NCBI GenBank assembly: GCA_022414725.1 | Contig: CM039466.1 | Span: 11,051,190-11,115,189 of the forward strand | DNA: 64,000 bases | DNA from: Microglena sp. YARC | Lineage: Eukaryota > Chlorophyta > Chlorophyceae > Chlamydomonadales > Chlamydomonadaceae | Direction: 5' to 3' | Shown: piece by piece, positions 19,337-30,300 of the stretch | Layout of the letters: every line of letters starts with the position of its first letter | How positions within the stretch are numbered: position 1 is the stretch's first letter | Made by a program: the position numbers and the translations under genes | The notes under the pieces: generated by a model | The model's database searches: none | Seen by the model: only the letters and a program-made list of their open reading frames with translations | Told to the model about the DNA's origin: nothing

Positions 19337-19844
19337 AATACTAGCATGCGCCATGAAAGCGCATGATATACTTGGCCGGCGGCAGTACAGCAGTACTGGC
19401 ACGACGGCAGACAGTGTCACAGGGACACGTGCTCAGTGCAGGTCCAGTCAGGGACAGCGCACTGGCTTCTCAGAGCAACTCAGTGACCGGTATACAATCC
19501 GGTCTATAAGAGAATGCAATCAGATGGATTCGTAGCTTTACCACATTACATTATTGTCTGGTGTGGTGTGGGTCTACTTTTTCTAGCGAATCCCGTATAT
19601 ACCTCAGCTGCAGGCTCAAGCTTCCTGTTGCGTCTCGGATTCATAAGCATGATTGACAGCAAACCAGTCGTCTGAATTGGTTTGTTCACACTGAGTTGGG
19701 CGCATTCCCAGACAGGGTCTTCTTTAGGGTGCTACTTTAATTTAGCACAAATGCTAAATTGAGTACCTTCGAAAGGAATTGTCTACCATCGAAAACTGAA
19801 GCAAGGACCCTGGCCCGGGCTCCTGACCTGAACAACCTGGTGCC

Positions 19845-19949
19845 TACCAGGGTTGTTCAGGACGCTGCGTCCTCCGTCGTCCGTTGACCTGAAGGAAGGG
19901 TCCGTTGCGTCGCAGGACGCAGGCTAAACAGTTGGTCTCGGGCAGCAGG

Positions 19950-19981
<32 letters not shown>

Positions 19982-20005
19982 CTCCTGAAGTGCCCTGGTG
20001 CCTAC
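19845..20005 (+). repeat. GACGCA/TGCGTC dispersed repeat interrupted by a G31 tract
   Basis: Matches 2,290-2,480 in order: 'gttgttcaggac', 'gaaggaagggtcc', 'ttgcgtcgcaggacgcaggctaaaca', 'ggcagcag'. Here a 31-base G run at 19,951-19,981 replaces a short G-rich stretch. Confidence 0.7.
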
Positions 20006-20074
20006 CCCCTCCTTACGTGTACTTAAATTAAATTAGATTGCCGTCCATTATAACATTGCCATAGACAGGCCATA

Positions 20075-20190
20075 GAAACGAGTGTTTGGGGTTCAGTTCA
20101 TCAATGCTTTTGTTTATGGTTGGACAAGTCCCCTTAGCCTATCCTATTTGGTCTACCCCTCACGACCCTCAGGGCCTGGATTGTAACAAT
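20075..20190 (+). repeat. diverged copy of the CATA-tailed dispersed repeat
   Basis: Shares 'tgtttggggttcagttcatcaatgctttt', 'ggttggacaagtcccc', 'ttggtctacccct' and 'ctggattgtaac' with copies at 22.97, 45.26 and 45.77 kb. It lacks the (CATA)n tail. Confidence 0.55.
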
Positions 20191-20307
20191 GAACTAACAT
20201 GAGTTCGTTCTCAGGACTTGGTATCTCCATGAGCGGATCTAGCGGCTGTGCGGGGCTGGTGCCGAAAAAAAGCCAAAACCATGAGCGGAACGAGCGTCTG
20301 GGCGAAA

Positions 20308-20368
20308 AACAAGTAGGTGCCTGGTGCCATAAGTAGGTGCCTGGTGCCAAAAAGTAGGTGCCTAGGCC
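20308..20368. repeat. three-unit tandem 'agtaggtgcctggtgcc'
   Basis: Three 20-22-bp units in a row, the last one modified. Confidence 0.7.
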
Positions 20369-20782
20369 TAAGTGCACCTACTCTTTTGTAGGAGTGCAAC
20401 GCCATTGCAACCTCAGTGTCGCCGGTTTGTGTCGGGAGACCCACATCAAGGGGTTAAATTCCTTCCACAACTAAAAAAGGGCTCTTATCGATGTAAAGAC
20501 CTGGGCATGTCAAGAATCAGTCTGAGTTCCAACCCTGTCACACTCCCTAATTTCCGAGACTATCGCACGGTGGAAAGTATTGTATTTCAGTATTTTGTTA
20601 AAGGTTAGACGCAGAATTGCAGGCGGATAGAACCTTGCAACAATTCTTCTTCTTAGGCCCTTGCAACAATTACTCATCTTACATGGCTCCATTTGAAGCA
20701 AGCTTCTGGACAAGCTGCTGTCCCAGGCTGCCATCAGCCTGAGACCAGTAACCAATCCAGATCATTCTGATCTCCTGATCTC

Positions 20783-21097
20783 CTATCGCATTGCCCACAT
20801 CGCATTCAAGAAGTCTTGGGCGTCAAAGCTTGCCAACTCCTCTTTGGTAGGTACCAAGATCCCCTGTAATGCAGCAGGATTTACCGAATCTCCTTCTTTG
20901 CCAAAGGCCCGCATCACACTCGACAAGGGGCGAGCATCCATGTTGTTCGGTCCACGCACGGCCAAAACACTCAGATCTAGTCGGACAGCAAATCGGACAG
21001 CAAATCGACTTGGTCTTTCAAATAAAGAGGAAGGCTGTAGAAATATAACTCGAATAGGCGGGGGCACAATATGAGCAAGGCGGCTCGAGAATGCCAA
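20783..21097 (-). CDS. fragment resembling an OPR/RAP-type organelle RNA-binding protein
   Basis: The minus frame contains GILVPTKEELASFDAQDFLNAMWAMR before a stop. A helix ending in L-x2-F-x-A-Q-x-L-x-N-x-x-W-A is characteristic of the octotricopeptide-like 'FNAQDLANTLWA' repeats of green-algal organelle RNA factors. Upstream, MDARPLSSVMRAFGKEGDSV (ATG at 20,941) also looks coding. Only one repeat is visible, so this is either one exon or a dead fragment. Confidence 0.35.
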   Translation of the reverse strand: MAFSSRLAHIVPPPIRVIFLQPSSLFERPSRFAVRFAVRLDLSVLAVRGPNNMDARPLSSVMRAFGKEGDSVNPAALQGILVPTKEELASFDAQDFLNAMWAMR

Positions 21098-21109
21098 GGT
21101 TGCTAAAGG

Positions 21110-22190
21110 TGTTATTTCGTGAGGAACACGGGTCAGTCTGAGCGATCTTATGCTGGTCTATTGGGTGAAAAACGCTGGGCAGTACGATACTCGATACAGG
21201 TGAGGGGGCCGGAGGGGGCTCTGGTTCAGGGGGACTACACGATCTGCGTACTGAGGCGGACCCAGTTTCGAGATCTGCATCTGAGACGCGACGGACCCTG
21301 CATGAACGCAATCGATCTACTGGATCTGCGTTTAAGACGCAACGAATCCTCCAAAATCTACGACCGAGACGCTAGGCCCAGCGTTTTGACAACCCTGCTG
21401 ATAACCCTGTAAATCTTTGGACAATTGAAAGTCAGGTTTACCCCGCGGGCACGCCCCCCAATTACCGTATTATATTTATGGTCCAGACCTGTCCACGCAG
21501 AGGTTTCCTGCGGGCGCGACAAGCAATACCTTCACTAGAACAATGAAATGTGACGTTGTCGGACGGTGTCGGACAACCCGGATGGCCCAGGGAACGACCT
21601 CGCGCGACCTCACGCATGAGGGGGTGACGACGGGCGCGCCCGCGGTTGCCCGCGGTAGTCGAGCCCCCTGAACCCGACCCCATGTCAAAAGCCAAAGCTT
21701 ATTGTCTAGGTATATCCGGATAATAAACAAGTTCGCGCGCGACTCATTACTTTAAATCTGCATACATTCTCGCGAGGGGACGACCAGACGACCGTGGTGA
21801 ACTCCTGAACTGGTAACTTGTTGACGGGATCCAGCTTTTTACCGGTACCCAGGCATGACACTTCATACGGCAAATGTAAACCTAGCAATTGGTGGGCCTA
21901 CCAGGGTCGAAGGAAAATATCGCTTGGAGCTTGGGCGGGAGAGGAAACGAAGGGGTGCGGGGTTGACTTCCTCGTTGATGCCAAATCGCAGATAGGGCTA
22001 ACAAGACAGGGCATATGAAGCTGTGACAAATCGGTGCGGTTTTTTGGTCGAACCTCGGACGCAATATTCCCCATCCTTGCTAAAGCTTGTTGGGTTCTGC
22101 ACGCGTTGTCTCTCTTTCACTCAGCTTATCGCGCAATTTGTAGAACTGCATCAGCTGTGGAGCGGAGTGCTATAAATAGATAACTCGAAT
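21110..22190. other. no gene recognised
   Basis: Contains GACGCA-type repeat units at 21,240-21,380. The remaining open frames on both strands are short and motif-free. Confidence 0.35.
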
Positions 22191-22547
22191 TTCAACTAGG
22201 GCTGCGTTTTTCTTTTTCCTCCTACGGGTCCAAGTCCAACAAGTGAGTGCAAGCTGCGCATAGCAAAAGAAGTTGAGGCACACGAGCTTGCGGAATTCAC
22301 GCAAGAGTCTCGAGTAGACACCACCTCTTCCCTGCACTCATCCCCTGACACCCCACTCCCTTGCTCCAGTTTCGTTTCAGCTCCGTTCCTGTCACCAACA
22401 TCCAAGATCACATGAATACGAACATGCAAGTCCTCTCTGTACATCTCCTCCCCTCCACGCTCCTCCCCCGCTCTAACTCGCCCAATCCTATCCCACCCGA
22501 CCCCCGACCCGTCCCCCGTGGAGGGGCCCGCCCCGTTCCCTCTTCCT

Positions 22548-22720
22548 CTCCCCATCCCCATCCCCATCCCCATCCCATCCCATCCCCATCCCCATCCCCA
22601 TCCCCATCCCCATCCCCATCCCCATCCCCATCCCATCCCCATCCCCATCCCACCCCCACCCCATCCCTCTCCCTCTTCCTCCCATCCCTCCCCTCTTCCC
22701 CCCATCCCCATCCCCAACCC
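22548..22720. repeat. CCCCAT hexanucleotide microsatellite
   Basis: About 25 units of CCCCAT/CATCCC with small interruptions. Long frames on both strands (Pro/His/Ile-rich, Gly/Met/Asp-rich) are by-products of a six-base unit. Confidence 0.9.
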
Positions 22721-22964
22721 ATCTCCAGGTCCAGCTTCGAGGCCTTCCTCGATTGTCATTCACCAGCCTCTTTGAGTGCTATCTAGAAAGAGATACCAAG
22801 CAAGATCATTCTCCCAGCCATCTCAAACACGAAGCCATGCGGAGCCACATGACGTTTCCCACTTCCTCCCTGCACTCCGCAATGAGGTGTGTACGAAGAT
22901 GTACTTGCTGCATTCACGAATGGACCATAGAAGGTCCAACCATTACGACCGTGAGGCAACCGTG

Positions 22965-23092
22965 AGCTGTACTAGGTGGTTTCAGTTCATCAGTGCCTTT
23001 TCTTTTTAAGCCCTTCCTTTCACAGTTGGGCAAGTCCCTTAAGCCTAGTTGGCCTACCCCTGGACTGTAACATACATACATACATACTAGGT
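22965..23092 (+). repeat. CATA-tailed dispersed repeat
   Basis: 'gtttcagttcatcagtgcc...tctttttaagcccttcc' then 'ttgggcaagtccctt' and 'ggcctacccctggactgtaac', ending in (ATAC)4. Confidence 0.7.
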
Positions 23093-23094
23093 GG

Positions 23095-23365
23095 ACGCGT
23101 CTGTGTGGGGGTGGGGTGGGGTGTGACCCCCGGGTGTGATCTTCCCCCCCCCGCACAGTAAGGGTCCTTGTGTGACTGAGTCTCCGTCTGTGTGGGTGTG
23201 GGGTGGGGTGTGACCCCCGGGTGTGACATTCCCCCCCCCCACACAGTGAGGGTCCTTGAGTGACTGCGTCTCCATCTGTGTGGGGGCAGGGTGGGGTGTG
23301 ACCCCCCCCCCCCCCCCCCCCCCTTCCCCCCCCCCAACACACACACACAGAAAGGGTCGTTGTGT
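23095..23365 (+). repeat. three-unit tandem, about 85 bp, with acceptor-like sequence
   Basis: Each unit has 'gtgtggggtggggtgtgacccc', a C run, 'cacacag' and 'aagggtccttgtgtgactg'. The CACAG junction looks like a splice acceptor, so this may be another exon-edge array upstream of the HNH gene, but no exon was identified for it. Confidence 0.6.
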
Positions 23366-23806
23366 GACTGTGACTGGCCCTCATCCCAATCACTTCTTCC
23401 CTCCTTTCGTTTCCTCCCTCCAGGATTGCACCTTCTGGTATTGTCCTGCTACTGCATTCTCCATGGACCCACTTACACTAGCAGCTACCCCCCCCCCCTC
23501 CCCCCCCCCCCCCCCCCCCACACACACCCATACCACAACCTCACCCCCCCCCCCCCCCGTACCACAACCCTCACACACACACCCGTACCACAACCCTCAC
23601 ACACACCCATGCACCTCCCTCCCCTCACCCACCTATCCACACGCACACACACAAACTAGCATCGCCCCACCACACACACCATGGACCCACATACATGAGC
23701 AGCAACCTCCAGAGACACCTCCCCCCCCCCCCCCCACACACACACCTCCCCCTCCTCCTCCCCCTATTGCCCAGCCACTGTCATCTTGCTGCACCTCATT
23801 GCTTTC

Positions 23807-24225
23807 CTTTTCAGCTACGAGCAGCAGTTTCTAAGCAGCTCCCCTGACTGCTCATCAGCTAAATCTAATGCAACGTAGTGCACCTTGAAGCTGAGACAAT
23901 CAGCTTTCCAGAGCTGCATGCATACTGGGGATTAGCCCAGTGGTCGGCTCAGGGATTTGTTCTGCTATATATAGAGAGATCGCTAGTTCTTGATCCCATT
24001 ATAGTGAAATTATCGCTATAAAAAAGTTTGAACAAAAAGTTTTTTTCTTTTTACCCTAAGGCCCTTAAAAGCTACAGAAAGCTATAAATGCTGTAAAAAG
24101 CTATAAAAGGCACTGAAACACTGTCCCTGGAGGAGACCTATACCCATAAAGCTAGAAAAAACCCACTTTCAGATTTAAAAAAACCCACTGGGTTGGCTGA
24201 TAGAGCTGCCTAGAAGCCGCCAACA
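23807..24225 (+). mobile_element. MITE with about 36-bp inverted ends, split by a nested insertion
   Basis: Left end 'cttttcagctacgagcagcagtttctaagcagctcccctgactg'. The right end is 'gagctgcctagaagccgccaac', the inverted partner in degenerate form. Internal 'agctgagacaatcagctttccagagctg' and 'tagcccagtggtcggctcaggg' match the intact copies at 36.96 and 38.30 kb. A 230-bp element (about 23,956-24,186) sits inside it. No transposase is encoded. Confidence 0.6.
23956..24186 (+). mobile_element. small non-autonomous element, second copy at 35.14 kb
   Basis: Shares with 35,142-35,353 the blocks 'gctatatata', 'gatcgctagtt', 'gaaattat', 'aggccc', 'aaaagctac', 'cactgtccctggagga' (in part), 'ataaagctagaaaaa' and 'ccactttcagattt'. 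Flanking bases gtcggctc and gttggctg are a degenerate 8-bp target duplication within the host MITE. Confidence 0.6.
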
Positions 24226-24483
24226 AAGCGCCTGTCCCAATCCTTTCTTCCCTCAGCGCTGCAGAAATATTGGGCAGTAGCCCAGTGGTTGGCTGGTGGA
24301 GCTGCCTAGGTGTGTGTGTGTGGTGTGTGTACAAGTGTGTGTGTGGTGTGTGTGTGTTTGTGGTGCGTGTGTGTGTACAGGTGTGTGTGTGGTGTGTGGG
24401 TGTGTGCGAACGGAGCTGCCTAGAAGCCGCCAACAAAGCCCCTGCCCAATCCCTTCTTCCCTCCTCCTACCCTCTCCCTCCAG

Positions 24484-24701
24484 GATTACAGCACCTCGTA
24501 TCGTGCCTTGTCCACCGTCCACCACCACCACGCTGCGACCTAGCTCTCGTGTACAGGCATCCAATAAGCACTCGGCCAACGCAGCCTTTCTATCCAACAA
24601 GAGCAAGTCAAGCAAGGCTAATTCGAAGGGCAAAGGCATCAAGCGGACGGCGTCTCAGGAAGTGTTAAACTATATCATCAACACTGGCAGGATTCCTGAA
24701 G
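24484..24701 (+). CDS. HNH gene, exon a (basic leader)
   Basis: Acceptor CCCTCCAG|G, donor CCTGAAG|GTAGGT, phase 1 at the 3' end. It encodes a Ser/Lys/Asn-rich leader (SNKSKSSKANSKGKGIKRTA) and then QEVLNYIINTGRIPE. The Ser/basic composition would suit an organelle-targeting or linker segment, but the true N terminus lies upstream and was not found. A second copy of the acceptor edge lies at about 23,410-23,470. Confidence 0.65.
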
Positions 24702-27302
24702 GTAGGTTTGGCGCAGTATCTAGAAATACCTGGAAAAGTTGATAAGGGTCTGGAGGGGGGGGGGGGGAGGACCCCAGAATAGGGTCCACATAATTAGATT
24801 AGACACACCACCTCACCCCTTGTACACACCCAGCTTCCACCCAGCTCCACCCACCCACCATATTATTCTATTCGCTGGCAGGAATCCTGAAGGTAGGTAA
24901 GGTACTCCACCTCACCCCTAGTACACACCCAGCTTCCACCCAGCTCCCTCACCCACCCACCCTCCATGCTATTATATTCACTAGCAGGATTCCTGAAGGT
25001 AGGTTAGACACAATACCTCACCCCTCGTACACCCCCAGCTTCCAACCAGCCCCCCACCCACCCACCACCATATCATTTATTCACTGGCAGAATTCCTGAA
25101 GGTAGGTTAGACACAACACCTCACCCCTCGTACACACCCAGCTATCAACCAGCTCCCTCACCCACCCACCCTCCATATTATTATATTCACTGGCAGGATT
25201 TCAGAAGGAAGGTTAGGCACTCCACCTCTACCCTCGCACACACCCAGCTTCCACCCAGCTTTCACCCCCCCATCCTCCATGTTATTCTATTCACTGGCAG
25301 AATTCCTGAAGGTAGGTTAGACACAACACCTCACCCCTCGTGCACACCCAGCTTCCAACCAGCCCCCCCCCCACCCCCCCACCCACCACCATATTATTCT
25401 ATTCACTGGCAGAATTCCTGAAGGTAGGTCAGGCACATCACCTGGAAATACCTGGAAAATTTTAAAAAGGGTCTGGAGGGGGGGGGGGGGGGACCCCCAG
25501 AAAAGGGTCCACAGAATTTCACCAGACTTTCGGAATGGACCGCTTACACCCAGAGCGGGAGGCAAAAAAAAATCTCCCACCCCATGCCCTTTTTCCCTAC
25601 AGAGGGCTGAGTACCACCCACCCACCCACCAGCTCCGGAACCCACTTGGAGGCCATTATCTCCTCCCACAATAATAATTAGGGGGTATAGTTTGAAAAGG
25701 CCTATCTAATGGTGCTGCTCCCATAACCATGCACCCTATATGGAGCACGAACAATCAAATATGACAATACAATCAGCGTTTGTGGGCACACGGGTGAAGC
25801 ACATCATCACCATCAATAACATGAGAGGTAGGGCCTGAGGTTTAGGGTCCCCAGCCCCCTAATATGCCATAGCCTATAAAATTAACATGCTTGGCCTATC
25901 TCATGCTCAGCCAATACGAATCACATGCTCGGACTATTACAACCAATCACCTAGACGACCAACCTTTTTATTTATCCTAGAGGGTTAGCACCAGTGGGCC
26001 ATGAGGTCATCCTCATCCTTATCCTCATCCTCATCACCCTCCTCTACCTCTCCTCCTTCTCCTCCCTCATCCTCTCCCTCGTCCTCTCCCTCTTATCTCC
26101 TCTCCCTCTTCCTCTTTCTTAACCACCCTACTCCAGAACAATGCTGGCACCTCTACTAGGGCTGCCTCAGCCTGCAATAGATCTTGCGCCTCTTGCACCT
26201 TTTAATCACGCCTTTTTAGACTTGAGCTCCTTGCCAATGACCCCCAAAAACTCAGCCACACTCAGGGCGAATGTCTCAATGTCGTCCGTGCTGAGTTTCT
26301 GGGCTGGGTGGACAGACTGCATGTGATGAAGGAAGTATTAGCTCCACACGTACTTGCAGGTCTTGCCGGGATCAGAAAGGCAGATAGGGCATGCAACAGG
26401 CCTATTGGTACAAGGGTTGGCTGTAGATCCCTTGTCAACAGAAGTGTAGGACATCTTGTAAACTTGAGGGCATGAAGACGTCACCACTATTATGTGTGTG
26501 GTGGATCCCTTCTTCAAGCCCACATTGCACACACCAGAGCTTCTGTCATGGCAGACAACACCGCAAAAGCCACAAGCCTCAGCAGCACAAGCTGACACGG
26601 TATTGACATGACCACATTCACGCCTCAAGATGTGACCAGCCACATTTAATTGCATGGATGACATCTTCACACTCTTTTTACAGCCTTGAACTTTGCATAC
26701 CACCGCCTCATCTCTCTGTGCACCTGCTTTTGGGGGAAACCATCACACAAGGGACAAGACTCCTCCTTCTTGTGCCTCGCGACGTTCGCAGGGTGCCTTT
26801 TCAACAATTCCCATCCGCACTCGTCAAATTCGATGCAAGAAGTGAAGGGGTCCATCGAACAACATGAAATGGTCCCAGATAGAAGGAAGAGATGGGAAGA
26901 AAGAAGAGCATGCACCAGTACGTTCGTTGCGGAATCTATACTTAGTCGTTTTGTACTGCTGGGTTGGTTTTGGGAGGGGGGGGGAAGGGGGGGGGGGGAG
27001 CCTTGATAGCACCAATGGAGACTGGTCTTTTGTACAGGAACACCCCAGTTCCACTCCCATGTCATTCTGTGGGCTATAAAAACAATCTTGAAAAGCACCT
27101 ATTTTTTCTTAAATTCCATTTTTTCTCTCACCCACCCACCCTCCCCAAATTTGGAGGCCCATAACTTTTTTCCTACTGGGCTGTACTGGGCCAAAACAAT
27201 AAAGAAGACCAGATTCTTCATCCTCTCAACAAGCTCTACACATCTGGGGCATCAGGTCATTTTTGTTTCTTTTCTGCCCCCCCCCCCCCCCCCCTACCCT
27301 CG

Positions 27303-27376
<74 letters not shown>

Positions 27377-30300
27377 CCGATCATCATTATCATTATTTAT
27401 CATCATGATTGTAGGTGCTGAGGGTGGAGATGGAGATGCAGAGATGGACATGTTGGATGTGACCCACAAGAAGTTCTATGGAAGCTCGCCGCGTTTGCAC
27501 CGCTGTCTTGTCCTCGACTCGGCCTATCGTCCGGTCAACATTGTGGCGTGGTCCAAGGCGGTCATGATGGATGTCTCAGATAAGGTGGGTGCTTGTGCAT
27601 GCATGTGTGTGTGGGTGGGTGTGCTTGTGCATGCATGTGTGTGTTTGGGTGGGTGTGCTTGTGCATGTGTGTGGGTGGGTGGTGGGTTTGCTTGTGCTTG
27701 TGCATGCATGTTTGTGTGCTTGTAGGTGTGCATGCATGTGTGTGTGCTTGTGGGTGTGTGCATGCATGTGGGTGTTAGTTTGCTTGTGGGTGTGTGCATG
27801 TGTGTGTGCTTGTGGGTGTGTGTTTGCTTGTGCATGCATATGTGTGGGTGTGTTCATGTGTGTTAGTTTGCTTGTGTGTGTGTGTGTGCATGTGTGTGTG
27901 CTTGTGTGTGTACAGGGTTAGGTGGTGGAGAAGTATGAGGAAGCGTATGCTGTCTCTGGCCAAGGGTGAAGCCTTAAGCCGGATATAAGGCTTCACCCTT
28001 GGCCAGAGACAGCATACGCTTCCTCGATTAGTACATCCACATTCTGAATAAATGGTAAAGATAATTGGAAGTAGAACGATAGATCCTCTGTCTTCCTTGT
28101 ACTGGGCGGGGTGGTGGAGTGTTACGAGAAAGTATACGCTGTCTCTGGCTGTGTCATAGTGATTCTTTTCAGCTACGAGCAGCAGCTTCTAGGCAGCTTA
28201 CCTGACTGTCTAGTCAGCCAAAGCTCATGAAACCGATAGATCCTCTGTCTTCCTTATACAGGGTGAGGTGGTGGAGTACTACGAGGAAGCGTATGCCGTC
28301 TCTGGAAGAGGGCTGCATCCCCTTCCGGCAGTTGTTAGAGTTGGGACGTACGTCGACATGGATGCGGTCTGCAGCCGAGTAGCGTGCACGCGCCGAAATG
28401 TGTTCGTCCGCGACAAGTTCCAGTGCCAGTAAGTGCCACCACTTGCGCTGCACGGAGAGTGATGGGATCAGTTACAAGCAGTGGTTAGTTACAAACTGTA
28501 ATGATAGTAGAGTGCACACGCGGTAATGTGTTTGTCCGCGACAAGTTCCAGTGCCAGTAAGTGCCGCCCTCCTTACAATAATGGTAGAAGCGTGCACACA
28601 CCGTAATGTTTTCATCCGCGACAAGTTCCAGTGCCAGTAAGTGCCGCCCTCCTTACAATAATGGTAGAAGCGTGCACGCACCGTAATGTTTTCGTCCGCG
28701 ACAAGTTCCAGTGCCAGTAAGTGCCGCCCTCCTTACAATAATGGTAGAAGCGTGCACACGCCGAAATGTGTTTGTCCGCGACAAGTTCCAGTGCCAGTAA
28801 GTGCCGCCCTCCTTACAATACTGATAGCAGCGTGCACGCACCGTAATGTTTTCGTCCGGGACAAGTGCCAGTGCCAGCAAGTGCTGCCCTCCTTACAATA
28901 ATGGTAGTAGTGTGCACACGCGGTAATGTGCTTGTACGCGACAAGTTCCAGTGCCAGCAAGTGCCGCCCTCCTTACAATCATGGTAGTAGTGTGCACACG
29001 CGGTAATGTGCTTGTACGCGACAAGTTCCAGTGCCAGTAAGTGCCGCCTTCCTTCCAATAATGGTGGTAGTGTGCACACGCGGTAATGTGCTTGTACGCG
29101 ACAAGTTCCAGTGCCAGTAAGTGCCGCCCTCCTTCCAATAATGGTAGTAGTGTGCACAGGCGGTAATGTGCTTGTACGCGACAAGTTCCAGTGCCAGTAA
29201 GTGCCGCCCTCCTTCCAATAATGGTAGAAGCGTGCACGCGACGTTATTTGCTTGTACGCGACAAGTTCCAGTGCCAGTAAGTGCCACCCTCCTTCCAATA
29301 ATGGTAGAAGCGTGCACGCGACGTTATGTGTTTGTACGTGACAAGTTCCAGTGCCAGTAAGTGCCGCCCTCCTTCCAATCATGATAGCAGCGTGCACGCA
29401 CTGTAATGTTTTCGTCCGCGACAAGTTCCAGTGCCAGTAAGTGCCGCCCTCCTTACAAAAATGGTAGAAGCGTGCACGCGCCGAAATGTGTTTGTCCGCG
29501 ACAAGTTCCAGTGCCAGTAAGTGCCTCCCTCCTTACAATACTGATAGCAGCGTGCACGCACCGTAATGTTTTCGTCCGCGGCAAGTTCCAGTAAGTGCCA
29601 CCCTCCTTGCACTGTACTGAGATTGATGGGATCAGTTACAAACAGTGATTAGTTACAAACCATGGGTACACACTTGACCACATTGACCACACGTTGACCA
29701 CCTTGACCACACTTCACCACACCTTGACCTTGACCACTTCACCACAGTGACCACCTTGGTCACACTTCACCACATTGACCACACTTCACCACACTTCACC
29801 ACACTTCACCACATTGATCACACCTCACCACACTTCACCGCACTACACTACATTGGCCACTCTTCACCACACCTTGACATTGGCCACTTCACCACACTTC
29901 ACCACACTTCACCACTCTTCATTACACCTTGACATTGGCCACTTCACCACACTTCACCACATTGACCACTCTTCACCACACCTTGACATTGGCCACTTCA
30001 CCACACTTCACCACATTGACCGCACTTCACCACATTGACCACACTTCACCACACATTGGCATTGACCACTTCACCACACCTCACCACACATTGACCTCAC
30101 CTCCACCACATTGACCACACTTCACCACACTTCACCACATTGACCACATTTCACCACACATTGGCATTGACCACTTCACCACACCTCACCACACATTGAC
30201 CTCACCTCCACCACATTGACCACACTTCACCACACTTCACCACATTGACCACATTTCACCACACATTGGCATTGACCACTTCACCACACCTCACCACACA

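Noticed and set aside
22196..22759. Gly/Met/Asp-rich 187-codon frame
   Set aside because: Mostly the CCCCAT microsatellite in antisense.
28813..29424. 203-codon minus-strand frame with repeated WHWNLSR-type units
   Set aside because: Antisense of the exon c donor-edge satellite. The sense strand explains the sequence fully.
28480..29610. CRISPR-like array
   Set aside because: Units of 80 bp are repeated along their whole length, with no unique spacers, and they contain exon sequence. The genome is eukaryotic.
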